Assembly: GCA_934201705.1 (NCBI GenBank)
Contig: CAKPXF010000022.1
Coordinates: 1-45,457 of the forward strand
DNA from: an uncultured Bacilli bacterium
GTDB lineage: Bacteria > Bacillota_I > Bacilli_A > RFN20 > CAG-631
Reading direction: 5' to 3'
DNA: 45,457 nt
Shown: positions 18,084-27,210 of the stretch, one piece after another
Layout of the letters: each line of letters opens with the position of its first letter
Position numbering within the stretch: the stretch's first letter is position 1
The notes under the pieces: model-generated
What the model saw: the letters and a program-made list of their open reading frames with translations, nothing else
Database searches by the model: none
What the model was told of the DNA's origin: nothing
Made by a program: the position numbers and the translations under genes

Positions 18084-20505
18084 GTAGTTTCACCTCTTTC
18101 CAAACTGTTTCGATAAATGTTTTTATTTGGTCTAGCATAACAAATACTACAACACAAATAATAAAGAATAAAACCATAAATATTATTGTTAAAATAATAT
18201 TTTTTACTGTTTGCCAGAATGTATAGTTATGAGTTTCTATAATACCAATAACTAATAAAATTCCGCTACCCCAAAAGCCTAAAACTTTTAGTAATGATAT
18301 AACTACTTCCTCATTTAATGTTAAGCCATATGATAAACCAACTGCTAATGGTAAGCATATAATCATTGGAAGTAAGCTATAGCCTGTAAATTTATAAATG
18401 TCAGCAAATGTTCCTTCACCATCATTAATGGCTGAAACTAAATAGTTACACAAAACAAATACTGCAAGAGCAGCAATAACAGCAACTAAAACTGTTGATG
18501 GATTTAATGAAACTGCTGTTATATATTGAAATGGTAAAGCATAACTATATGTATTCAATAAGAAGGCAATTATTGCTAAAATGTAATGTATTGTTGCTCC
18601 AATTATAGAACCACGTCGTTTTGTTTTAAGCTCGTAGAATGTATCAGCTGGCTTTTTAATCATTCTAAAGCCAACAGTTAAATCCTTAAATACCCGAGTA
18701 TCCTTTACTTTCTTTAATTTTTGTTTGAAATCATATAATTTTTTAATATGATTTGATAGATATTTTAATAACACTATAAAACATATAACACCTATAGCTA
18801 TTAAAATAATGGCAGTAAGATTTGATTGTAAATAATCATTTCTTAATTCCCAAAATACGTTAGAATACAATGCTCTATTTTTTGATGTTGAAAAATATTT
18901 TAAAGAATTTTTGAAATCTAAATCATAATAATAGGCCTTCCCTAAGCCATCATTTGCAAGGACTGACAAAGAGTCGTTCTTTAAAACCTCTTCCCAAGCT
19001 TTTCTACTTGCTTCGTAATCATGATTATTAAATGATGTTATGGCATCAAAGATATTATTAGCATAGGTTGTTGGTACAAATGATTGTAGGAAATTTTCTT
19101 TACTATCAGTTGCCCAAATTCTATTTTTACTATCAACTACAATTGATGACATTTCCTTAAAGAAGCCAACTACACCATTTGAAGAATTTTCTGTTTGTGT
19201 ATTATTAGTTCCAAAGAAGAAAATTGTTTTTCCTCCAGGTGTTAATACGTAAATAATTCCACCCTTTTGGGCTAAGAAAATTAAACCATCCTTTGTAACA
19301 TATGAATCTGTAATATCATTTTGTGTTAATGATACTGTTGTTTCAAGTATTGATGAACCACCTGTTGAGTATTTGTTAAATACTAAAGAATTTCCAGTAG
19401 ATATTGAATAAACTAAATTATCCTTATCTATAAATACGTTAGAAAATGATGGTGGGGTAGCAACTGTTAATTTCTCTAATTGTTCTTTAGTTCCATAATT
19501 CTTGATAAATTGATATAAAAAGTTATAAGGAACTGTATTTACAACGAAAAATGAAACAAATTCACCTGTATAAGTCAATTGAATCATACCAGATGATGTT
19601 GAAGTTGAAGCCACAAAAATATTACCTGATGAGTCAACTGATATTTTATCTGGTCTAAAATCTGTTTTTTCTCCAAAAGCAGGAGTTTTTGTTTTATAAA
19701 CACCTAATGGAGCAATAGGATCATCACATACTTGACCAATTCTACAAACAATTCTATTAATTGAGCCATCACTATTTTTATCCTTAAAATTACTATTTGT
19801 TGCTATAACCTGATAGCCATCTAATTCTTTTTCATCTTTAACACTTATAAGTTCATATGAAGAGTAAGTCCTATCAACCTCTTGCATTGGTTGATGTATA
19901 ATATCATAGTTATCTAATTGAAGTTCATTATTGTCATTAAATTGAACTCGATAAATAATTCCTGTGTATTCTTGAACATAATCTCCTAATAGTAATGATT
20001 TTTCAATATCGTTTGCTTTTATTGTTTCATAATACTTTGCACTAGTATCAGTAATATACATTTCTTTTCTTGTAACACCACGAACTGTTGTTGTTCTAAT
20101 CCATAAGCCTGAAGCATTATTAGACATATTAGGTAATGTATTTCCAATATCAATTTTTAGTGGATTATCATTAATGTTATCAAGGTTTACTCTTGTAATA
20201 AATGGCTTTACTTGTGAATCACCAGCATTTAATATATAGGCATATTCAATCGTTTTGCCATTTTCTACTACCTCATCAATAACCATATCCTGTGGCGACA
20301 TTAAGCCAAGTCTATCGTATGTTGCTTCTGGTTGATAGCCATCTTGACATTTTATATATTGACCATCAGCATTAATAGTTTTTGTATATGTTGTTGATTG
20401 AGCAGCGTTTACTACAATTCCATTTGTGTTTGTTAAGCAAGCAGCAGCACTTAATGTAACACATAATATAACACCTAAAATACTTTTTAATTTATTTGCT
20501 TTCAT
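18067..20505 (-). CDS. Secreted beta-propeller/TPR protein fused to Yip1-like membrane domain
   Basis: 812 residues. A signal peptide (MKANKLKSILGVILCVTLSAAACL) is followed by an extracellular region of about 430 residues with propeller-like repeats (PDKISVDSSGNIFVAST, FSNVFIDKDNLVYSIST, SSIVVDSKNRIWATDS), the NHL-type pattern. Around 485-560 there is a TPR-like helix set (AITSFNNHDYEASRKAWEEVL). A membrane helix at about 568-588 leads to a cytoplasmic linker, then a C-terminal five-helix membrane domain like Yip1/YckC-type proteins. The layout suggests a sensor or scaffold that links an outer ligand-binding propeller to the permeases. It starts one base after the upstream permease stop and overlaps the next gene. 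Confidence 0.8.
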   Translation of the reverse strand: MKANKLKSILGVILCVTLSAAACLTNTNGIVVNAAQSTTYTKTINADGQYIKCQDGYQPEATYDRLGLMSPQDMVIDEVVENGKTIEYAYILNAGDSQVKPFITRVNLDNINDNPLKIDIGNTLPNMSNNASGLWIRTTTVRGVTRKEMYITDTSAKYYETIKANDIEKSLLLGDYVQEYTGIIYRVQFNDNNELQLDNYDIIHQPMQEVDRTYSSYELISVKDEKELDGYQVIATNSNFKDKNSDGSINRIVCRIGQVCDDPIAPLGVYKTKTPAFGEKTDFRPDKISVDSSGNIFVASTSTSSGMIQLTYTGEFVSFFVVNTVPYNFLYQFIKNYGTKEQLEKLTVATPPSFSNVFIDKDNLVYSISTGNSLVFNKYSTGGSSILETTVSLTQNDITDSYVTKDGLIFLAQKGGIIYVLTPGGKTIFFFGTNNTQTENSSNGVVGFFKEMSSIVVDSKNRIWATDSKENFLQSFVPTTYANNIFDAITSFNNHDYEASRKAWEEVLKNDSLSVLANDGLGKAYYYDLDFKNSLKYFSTSKNRALYSNVFWELRNDYLQSNLTAIILIAIGVICFIVLLKYLSNHIKKLYDFKQKLKKVKDTRVFKDLTVGFRMIKKPADTFYELKTKRRGSIIGATIHYILAIIAFLLNTYSYALPFQYITAVSLNPSTVLVAVIAALAVFVLCNYLVSAINDGEGTFADIYKFTGYSLLPMIICLPLAVGLSYGLTLNEEVVISLLKVLGFWGSGILLVIGIIETHNYTFWQTVKNIILTIIFMVLFFIICVVVFVMLDQIKTFIETVWKEVKLRAGWY

Positions 20506-20506
20506 A

Positions 20507-21376
20507 TTATTTAATACCTGACCTTGCCATTGTATTCATTACCTTTGACTGCATTATAATGAATATAATTAAATTTGGTAAAAATAGAATTAATGAGCTT
20601 GCTGCTGAAACCCCGCTGGCTTTAATACCTGCTTGTGATGATAATAAGCTTAAATAATAAGGCAATGTTTTTAAGCTTTCTGAATTTAAATAAATAGTAC
20701 TAGCTCCTCCTGAATTCCAAATTGATTGGAAAGCTAAAATTGCAATTGTTGCAATTGTTGATTTTACTAAAGGAATTACAAATTTCATAATGATTTGAAA
20801 ATCATTAGCACCATCAAGCCTTGCAGATTCTAATATTTCTTTTGGTACCTCATCAATATTTTGTTTCATTAAGAATAAATAAACAGGAACTGCAAGAGAT
20901 GGAATAATATGAACCAAAAAGTTATCAATTAAACCAAGTGAAGAAATAATTAAATAAGTTGGAATTTGTACAGCAATAGCAACAAACATCAATGCTAATT
21001 GGTTAATAGTAAAGAAAATTTTCTTTACCTTAAAGTCTTTTTTAGAAAAAGCATAGCCTGTAGTAATTGTTAAGAACAAAACGCAAACAACATATACTAT
21101 AGTAATAATTAATGAGTTTAGTAAATATCTCATCCATGGTAAGCCTGTAGTTCTAGCTAAACGAAATAATTCTTGAAAATTAGATAGCGTTGGATTATAT
21201 ACTAAAATCTTTGGAGGGAAATAGAATAATTCATCAAGCGGCTTAAATGCTTGACAAATAATATAAATAATTGGCAATATCATAACCGCACAAATTGGAA
21301 GCAGAATAATTAAAAACTTAATTTGGCTAGCTTGAAATTTTTTTGGATTTAATTGAATTACTTGAAATGATGCCAT
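20507..21376 (-). CDS. MalG-like carbohydrate ABC permease (first pair)
   Basis: 289 residues, the standard size. Six membrane segments, with the first at about 22-45 (IKFLIILLPICAVMILPIIYIICQ). The EAA loop LESARLDGANDFQIIMKFVIP contacts the ATPase. It resembles permeases of the CUT1 sugar/oligosaccharide import family. Strong ribosome site AAGGAGGTG before ATG 21376. It forms the inner-membrane channel with the adjacent MalF-like protein. Confidence 0.93.
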   Translation of the reverse strand: MASFQVIQLNPKKFQASQIKFLIILLPICAVMILPIIYIICQAFKPLDELFYFPPKILVYNPTLSNFQELFRLARTTGLPWMRYLLNSLIITIVYVVCVLFLTITTGYAFSKKDFKVKKIFFTINQLALMFVAIAVQIPTYLIISSLGLIDNFLVHIIPSLAVPVYLFLMKQNIDEVPKEILESARLDGANDFQIIMKFVIPLVKSTIATIAILAFQSIWNSGGASTIYLNSESLKTLPYYLSLLSSQAGIKASGVSAASSLILFLPNLIIFIIMQSKVMNTMARSGIK

Positions 21377-21388
21377 TTTTACACCTCC

Positions 21389-22357
21389 TTAATCTTTATC
21401 GCCAAATAACATATTGGCAACCTTTGAGAAAATTAGTACAAATAATAATAATACAACTGACATTGCTGAAGCATATCCTAATTCATTTCTATAAAAGGCA
21501 TAATCATTCATATGAACTAAGATTGTTTGAGCGGATTTTTGTGGCGTTATGTAAGAGCCTGATAAGCTTACAGCTAGTGTTCCTGCCGACATAGCATTTG
21601 TAATTGACATAATTGCTGCAAAATACATAGAGCCACGCATTTGTGGAATAGTTACATAAATAGTTTCTTGAAAACGATTCTTTATTCCATCAATATGAGC
21701 AGCTTCATATAATTCAGGGTTTAAATTACAAAGCGATGATAAAATTGATAAAAATCCAATTCCAAACGAACTCCATAAAGCAACAAAGATTGTGATATTT
21801 AATAGATACTTTGGACTAGTTAGCCATGATATTGGAGCATTTATTATACCAAAATTCATTAAGAAAGCATTTAAATACCCCCATTGGTCTCCAGAGAATA
21901 ATGATTTCCAAATAACTCCAATTAAGACACTTCCTGCAAGAGATGGTGTATAAACAATTAAAGCCAGTACTGTCCTTAAGCCTTTAGGTAACTGGGCTAG
22001 CATCCAAGCAATTAAAAAGGAAAGAACATAACCACCAGGTCCTACAATTAGTGAAAATGTCAAGGTTTCAGGAACAACATATTGCATAAAATCCCTATCT
22101 ACAGAAAACATATTAACATAATTTTTTAAGCCAACGAATGTAGGAAACTGTAAAGCATTAAAATATGTTAATGATAGTAACGCTGAAATAAATACTGGCA
22201 GTGCAATAAATACAAAGAATAAAGTTATATAAGGTGCAGTTAGTAAGAATGTTGACCATGGTGAACCATTAATACCATTAGTTTTTGAATTTTTTTTAAT
22301 AATTATATTTTTAGGGTTTGCATCTCTAAAAATATAATGTGTCTTAGTTTTTTTCAT
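21389..22357 (-). CDS. MalF-like carbohydrate ABC permease (first pair)
   Basis: 322 residues. I start at ATG 22357 because AGGAGGG lies 8 bases upstream; the TTG at 22363 is too close to it. Residues 1-30 are a basic cytoplasmic lead, then six membrane segments (FLLTAPYITLFFVFIALPVF first). The EAA loop is YEAAHIDGIKNRFQETIYVTI. CUT1-family partner of the next gene. The upstream gene is the solute-binding lipoprotein, giving the classic binding protein - MalF - MalG order. Confidence 0.93.
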   Translation of the reverse strand: MKKTKTHYIFRDANPKNIIIKKNSKTNGINGSPWSTFLLTAPYITLFFVFIALPVFISALLSLTYFNALQFPTFVGLKNYVNMFSVDRDFMQYVVPETLTFSLIVGPGGYVLSFLIAWMLAQLPKGLRTVLALIVYTPSLAGSVLIGVIWKSLFSGDQWGYLNAFLMNFGIINAPISWLTSPKYLLNITIFVALWSSFGIGFLSILSSLCNLNPELYEAAHIDGIKNRFQETIYVTIPQMRGSMYFAAIMSITNAMSAGTLAVSLSGSYITPQKSAQTILVHMNDYAFYRNELGYASAMSVVLLLFVLIFSKVANMLFGDKD

Positions 22358-22368
22358 ATGCAACCCTC

Positions 22369-25300
22369 CTAATTAATTGGACAATAAGGTGTGGAAGCAT
22401 TACCACCCTTTTTATTTGCTTTAAAGTTATTAAAGCATGATTCAACCCAAGCAAAATCTCTTAAAATATATTCACGAGTTCCTTTACCATTTAAAGTATC
22501 ATAATAACCAAACTCTTCCATTTTTCTTTGAATTTCTCTATCCATTAATACCTTTTCTAAATCAATCGCTTCACCAATTGATGTTTTACTTGTAGTTGAT
22601 GAAGATGAAGATGTCCCAAAAACCACAGTATTCCAAATATCTGATAAGCCACGCTCTAGCATATATTGACCAGGAATTTGCTGTAAATCAATAATCCATT
22701 TAACTTGCTGTAAAACTACATCTCTTACATCAGAATCAATCGGTAATGATTTAGCAGCTTCCAGATTGGATGAAAACCAAACTACTGATGGTCCATAAGC
22801 TGATTGTAAAGCCTCTGTGAATTTTTCTTGAATTGGTGTTGACATCCACCATTGTAAGAATAGCCATGCTTCATCAATTAATTTAGAATTATTAAATATC
22901 ATTGCTGAAGAGCCATTTGAAATAAACCAACGAGATATTTCATCGCCAATTCCATCTCCATTTAAATCTTTATATGTTCCATCATCAAGTTTTTCTTGCT
23001 TAATTCCAGGAATCATATGAACTGACCATTTTCCTAATAATTCAGGAGCTACATATTTTAAAGATAAATACATTGATAAGTCTCCAATTCCTATTGGATA
23101 TGTTCCATATCTAAAGTGATTATAGAATGATCCAACTTCAGTTGGCAAAGAATAAATAGTATATAAATCTGTTAATAGCTTTAATCCTTCATATGTTTTA
23201 CTATCACGAAGATTTGTAGTATAAGCATCATCGCTTAATAGCTTTCCATTATTTTGTAAAATAAATTGTGCAGTAGATGCTAAACCCTTTAATGAACCAG
23301 AGGCACTAGCAGGATAATAAAAGTTTGAACCATATGATTGAATAGTGTATAAGCTACCAATTACTTCATCCCAAGTTGAAGGAATTGCAAGGGGAGTTTT
23401 ATCCTCACCCATAACACTCATCATATCATCACGTGTAAACATTAATTGAACACTTGTTGATTCAGGTAATGAATATATTTTATCATTATAGATCATTGAC
23501 ATTAATTGGCCATGAGGCATATTTTTGGCTGCATCAAAATAATAAGGAGTAAAACCCCAATGGTTATTTTTAAATTCCCATGTATCATCAAAGTCACTAA
23601 GTGGATATGCAGCATTTCCACGAAGTGCAAATTCAAATGCTCTTCCCGAATTTATACCAAGCGCCAAATCAGGCACTGTATTTGCTGCATATGCATATAT
23701 TAGGTTATCCTCACTTGGCATTTGTCTAATATTAATCTTAATACCATTTGGATATTTAGCACATTTAGTATTTGGCGTGAATTCATTATCAGCAAAAGCT
23801 TGTAAAATATCATTATAGGCTTGTGATCTAGCAGACCAAATATTTAATTCACCCTCATTTAATAATGTTTTATACTTATCTGATGTAAATGTTTGACCAA
23901 GTGATACTAAAGATGAATAAAATGATGAAATCCAAGAAGCATTTTCTTTACCAACAATTGGATCATCATTAGTTGTTAAATAAATGCAATCTAAAATCAT
24001 ATTTGAAGATTGTAATGTAGTTGCAGTATCGGCAACTAATTTAGCTAAGCAGTTATCACCAGCTGAAAATGAATTTAACTTTAAAGGTAAATCATCTGGT
24101 TCTTTAATAAACTCATCAACTAGTTCTATCATACGTTGGAAATATGATAATGAACTAGATGCTTTATTGTTATTAACAATTTGACGTAATTTATATTGAG
24201 AATCTAAAATAACATTTTTATAAGACTTTAAAATCCTAACAGTACTACGATTATATTCAGTTAATTTATAATCACGATAATTATCAATTGAAGCACCAGT
24301 AAGTTTTCTTATTTCTATTGCGAATTCATTAATATCATTATAAATTGCCATTAAATTTGTATAAACCTCTAATAAAGGCTCAGTAGTTGCTGTTAATGTT
24401 ATTGTATTTTTACCTTGCTTAAAATAAAAATAATAAGGAGTCCCATCATCAGATGAAACTGTAACATTTTTATAATAAGATCCAGTCTCAGTAAAACGAT
24501 AGTTTAATGCTTCCTTAAATTGTACCTCACCATTAATTTCTATTTTCCTATAAAGTGGAAAATTATCATTACCATTATAATAATGGAATGTTAAAGGATA
24601 ATATCCCTCTGATTTAACATCTACTTCATAAGTTATTGATTGGCCTGCCTTTGACCAATTTGATGTAACATTTATAAGTTTCCTATCATCACTATAAGGT
24701 GATGCAGAAGGAGTTTGTTCATTTGCTAAAGTTACGTCATTAGCATTTTTATATGCATAATCAATAGCATTTACCTTTATTTTGTCACTACCTAAGGTTT
24801 TATTTGCATTATTACCATAAACCTCTAAATAGTTTTTCTCACTAGTAACAGGCTTTGCTATTAATTTACCTAAATAAAGGTAATCAGATGACAAATTAGT
24901 AATTGTTATTTCAACACTTTTAGTGTTTAATTCAAAAATAACTGGGTTAGTTGTTGAATATGTTGATTCATATAAGCCAGCAGTTTGCCATGATTTAATG
25001 ACTTTTTGTGATGGAGCCATTTCATCATTATATCTTGTTGTTTCAAAAATCTTTTCACCATTTTCATTTTTATTGACATCATCCTCATAAAGAAGAGGTA
25101 GTAAAATAGTGTTTGCTTCATTAAATTGGCTAACACCATTTATTTCTACCTTTATTAAGGCGGAAGCTGCAAAAGTTGAAGGAATAAAATATTCAAGATA
25201 TAAATAATATCTTCCAAAATCCTTGCTATCTAATTCATCAATTGTATAAGTAATTGAATTATTGCCTAATGCAACAACACTATATTCTGGAAATGAAGAG

Positions 25301-25575
25301 GAATCATAATCAACCAATGATGATGATGGCTTATTGCCAACTGGTATTATTTCTTTTTTGCTTGTTGAGTTTACGTATTTATTACCATATTTTTCATTTA
25401 AAGATTTATTGACAAAGTAATATGATGAATTAAATGATGTGTCTCTAGCGTTTAGTACGCCAATACTTGCTTTTAATGTTTCCTCATCAATACCTTTTAT
25501 ATTTCTATTTGATGAACAACCTACTATTAAAAACAATAAACTCAATAATAAAAATATATTTTTATTTTTTTTCAC
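22369..25575 (-). CDS. Oversized solute-binding lipoprotein with CBM-like N-terminal regions
   Basis: 1068 residues, more than twice a usual sugar-binding protein. A GTG start at 25575 sits behind AAAGGAGGAG. The lipobox LIVGC puts the lipid-anchored Cys at about residue 20. About 80-240 and 295-410 look like two beta-sandwich modules of the CBM6/35 type (SITYTIDELDSKDFGRYYLYLEY; QSITYEVDVKSEGYYPLTFHY; KIEINGEVQFKEA). A helical linker (about 410-560) follows. From about residue 570 the sequence is a type-1 extracellular sugar-binding domain (ELNIWSAR, PDLALGINSGRAFEFA, PSTWDEVIGSLYTIQS, MSTPIQEKFTEALQSAYG). It likely captures a glycan at the surface and hands a fragment to the permeases. It carries an EF-hand-like DLNGDGIGDE stretch that may bind calcium. 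Confidence 0.88.
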   Translation of the reverse strand: MKKNKNIFLLLSLLFLIVGCSSNRNIKGIDEETLKASIGVLNARDTSFNSSYYFVNKSLNEKYGNKYVNSTSKKEIIPVGNKPSSSLVDYDSSSFPEYSVVALGNNSITYTIDELDSKDFGRYYLYLEYFIPSTFAASALIKVEINGVSQFNEANTILLPLLYEDDVNKNENGEKIFETTRYNDEMAPSQKVIKSWQTAGLYESTYSTTNPVIFELNTKSVEITITNLSSDYLYLGKLIAKPVTSEKNYLEVYGNNANKTLGSDKIKVNAIDYAYKNANDVTLANEQTPSASPYSDDRKLINVTSNWSKAGQSITYEVDVKSEGYYPLTFHYYNGNDNFPLYRKIEINGEVQFKEALNYRFTETGSYYKNVTVSSDDGTPYYFYFKQGKNTITLTATTEPLLEVYTNLMAIYNDINEFAIEIRKLTGASIDNYRDYKLTEYNRSTVRILKSYKNVILDSQYKLRQIVNNNKASSSLSYFQRMIELVDEFIKEPDDLPLKLNSFSAGDNCLAKLVADTATTLQSSNMILDCIYLTTNDDPIVGKENASWISSFYSSLVSLGQTFTSDKYKTLLNEGELNIWSARSQAYNDILQAFADNEFTPNTKCAKYPNGIKINIRQMPSEDNLIYAYAANTVPDLALGINSGRAFEFALRGNAAYPLSDFDDTWEFKNNHWGFTPYYFDAAKNMPHGQLMSMIYNDKIYSLPESTSVQLMFTRDDMMSVMGEDKTPLAIPSTWDEVIGSLYTIQSYGSNFYYPASASGSLKGLASTAQFILQNNGKLLSDDAYTTNLRDSKTYEGLKLLTDLYTIYSLPTEVGSFYNHFRYGTYPIGIGDLSMYLSLKYVAPELLGKWSVHMIPGIKQEKLDDGTYKDLNGDGIGDEISRWFISNGSSAMIFNNSKLIDEAWLFLQWWMSTPIQEKFTEALQSAYGPSVVWFSSNLEAAKSLPIDSDVRDVVLQQVKWIIDLQQIPGQYMLERGLSDIWNTVVFGTSSSSSTTSKTSIGEAIDLEKVLMDREIQRKMEEFGYYDTLNGKGTREYILRDFAWVESCFNNFKANKKGGNASTPYCPIN

Positions 25576-25588
25576 TTTAACTCCTCCT

Positions 25589-27061
25589 TTACTTTGTAGT
25601 TACCATAATCGTATTTAATACTCTTCTCGTAGATTCAATTTTTGCTTCTCCTGTATCAGATGAAATAGTTTTAACTTCATACTCTCCTAATCCATTATTA
25701 TTCTTAACACATAGCTGAGAAGAACCGCCACCATCAAAATTAGCAGCATCATAGCAACCAATGTATCTCATAAAATCAGCTAGTTGAGTTAAATTTAATC
25801 CTGTGCATGTATTTGCTTTTTTTCCATAATGTAAATCTTCAACTGAAACTATTACAACCTTTCCATCGCTTCTAACACCAACGGCAGTACGAGGAACTCT
25901 ATTTTTAGTACCATTTGATGATTCTTTAGCAACTGTTTCAGGAATAATTCCATTTTCAACTAAAGAATGCCTAGCACCTAAAACTGTTGTATAGCCACTC
26001 CAGCTACCATCAGAACTTATAACCTCATTAGTTAAAAAGTTCACATAATCGCCTTCTTTTAAATCAATTAATGATGTATCATCAACACCAAGTGTCAAAA
26101 TAGCATAATCATCACTTAAAATTTTATGAATTTCGCCATCAGTTGTCGCTACATCTATCTTTTCAATATAGCCTCTAACTTCTTTTTTCTTGCATTTATT
26201 TTTTTGTACTTTTTTTATTTGAAAAACCTTATTACCTTTTTTCACTTTAAAATCTAGTTCTTTATTTTCTGAAAAATAAAAACCTGAATAAGCATTACTT
26301 CTATTAGATAATGTTTTCAATGAATTAGGAATTGCTATGTGTGTTCCATCACTCTTGTAAAAATAAAGTGTTCCATTTTTATTATCAGTAAAACTACCCT
26401 TTAAATTTAAATTGTAATCAGTATAATGTGTCATTGGAGCAATTTTAGCATGATTATTATAAACTCCAAATAGCATTGGATAAGAAACTGGAACATCATT
26501 TAAATCATAATTGTGGGCGGATTTTAAAACATATCCATCCTTTACAAAGGCATTTACACATGTTGCACCGAAGTAATCAGCATTGGTTACTGCCATTACT
26601 TTTTTATCTAAGTTATCTTTTTCATAGCTAATAGCTTGAGAAACAGGAGTTGACAAAGTTGCAAACTTACTTGTTAAATGGGTGTTTTGATAACTACCAG
26701 CAACAATATTAGCTTTATTTAAATCAACAAGCACATAGTAAGGTGTAACATGCTTAGCAGTAGTAGTATTTAAATCGTATGATGCTTTTACAAGTAAAAC
26801 ACCATCCCCTAATTCTTCACTTTCTTCTTTGTATGTATTTACATCAAAAGTTGTTGGTAAATAAGCTTCTAATGGCTTATATTCTTTTAGTTCAACCGGT
26901 TTACTATTATCAAAATCGAAATTTTCATGTTTGTCTTTGATTTCTTCGCTTGAAGAAGTATTTGCTGAATTATCTTCAAATGAATCCTGTCTGTTAGAAT
27001 TGCATCCAGAAATTGATGCAATTAATGCTGTAATCAATACAAGTTTTATTCTTATATCCAT
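25589..27061 (-). CDS. Phosphodiester glycosidase (NAGPA domain) lipoprotein
   Basis: 490 residues. I start at ATG 27061 because TTGGAGG is 7 bases upstream; an in-frame TTG at 27079 overlaps the ribosome site. The lipobox SISGC anchors it to the outer face of the membrane. The C-terminal half is a NAGPA domain: PRTAVGVRSDGKVVIVSVED, LTQLADFMRYIGCYDAANFD and the family signature DGGGSSQL. The eukaryotic relative removes GlcNAc from GlcNAc-phospho-mannose; bacterial members are thought to cleave sugar phosphodiesters on polymers. It is the first gene of the operon, directly behind its promoter, so the target may carry sugar-phosphate links, for example teichoic-acid-like polymers or phosphorylated glycans. 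This last point is inference. Confidence 0.88.
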   Translation of the reverse strand: MDIRIKLVLITALIASISGCNSNRQDSFEDNSANTSSSEEIKDKHENFDFDNSKPVELKEYKPLEAYLPTTFDVNTYKEESEELGDGVLLVKASYDLNTTTAKHVTPYYVLVDLNKANIVAGSYQNTHLTSKFATLSTPVSQAISYEKDNLDKKVMAVTNADYFGATCVNAFVKDGYVLKSAHNYDLNDVPVSYPMLFGVYNNHAKIAPMTHYTDYNLNLKGSFTDNKNGTLYFYKSDGTHIAIPNSLKTLSNRSNAYSGFYFSENKELDFKVKKGNKVFQIKKVQKNKCKKKEVRGYIEKIDVATTDGEIHKILSDDYAILTLGVDDTSLIDLKEGDYVNFLTNEVISSDGSWSGYTTVLGARHSLVENGIIPETVAKESSNGTKNRVPRTAVGVRSDGKVVIVSVEDLHYGKKANTCTGLNLTQLADFMRYIGCYDAANFDGGGSSQLCVKNNNGLGEYEVKTISSDTGEAKIESTRRVLNTIMVTTK

Positions 27062-27099
27062 AATTTGCCTCCAAAGCAAAAATACATTTTCGCAATAAA

Positions 27100-27128
27100 A
27101 TTATAGCATAGCATAATATTTAATACAA
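27100..27128 (-). promoter_or_regulatory. SigA-type promoter of glycan operon
   Basis: TTGTAT (27123-27128) and TATAAT (27100-27105) are spaced by exactly 17 bases, with a TGC extension before the -10. The start codon at 27061 is about 39 bases downstream of the -10. It is the only convincing promoter for the eight-gene operon. Confidence 0.85.
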
Positions 27129-27152
27129 AGTATTAATGCCAAAATGGCATTA
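27122..27152. promoter_or_regulatory. Two abutting palindromes at the glycan operon promoter
   Basis: TAATGCCA-AAA-TGGCATTA (27134-27152) is a perfect 8-3-8 palindrome just upstream of the -35. AATAC-AAA-GTATT (27122-27134) is a perfect 5-3-5 palindrome that covers the -35 and shares one base with the first. One or two dimeric regulators probably bind here, an activator at the outer site and a repressor or second dimer over the -35. No regulator gene is in the window next to it, so the controlling protein acts in trans. Confidence 0.7.
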
Positions 27153-27183
27153 TATGGACATAAATTATAAATAATTGAGACAC

Positions 27184-27210
27184 AAAACAAAAAGAACTTT
27201 TAAAGTTCTT
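27184..27210 (-). terminator. Terminator of yaaA-recF-gyrBA-serS-dus operon
   Basis: On the minus strand AAGAACTTT and AAAGTTCTT pair tightly around one or a few bases, followed by TTTTGTTTTG. The stem includes the stop codon of the dus gene (27200-27202). Confidence 0.85.
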
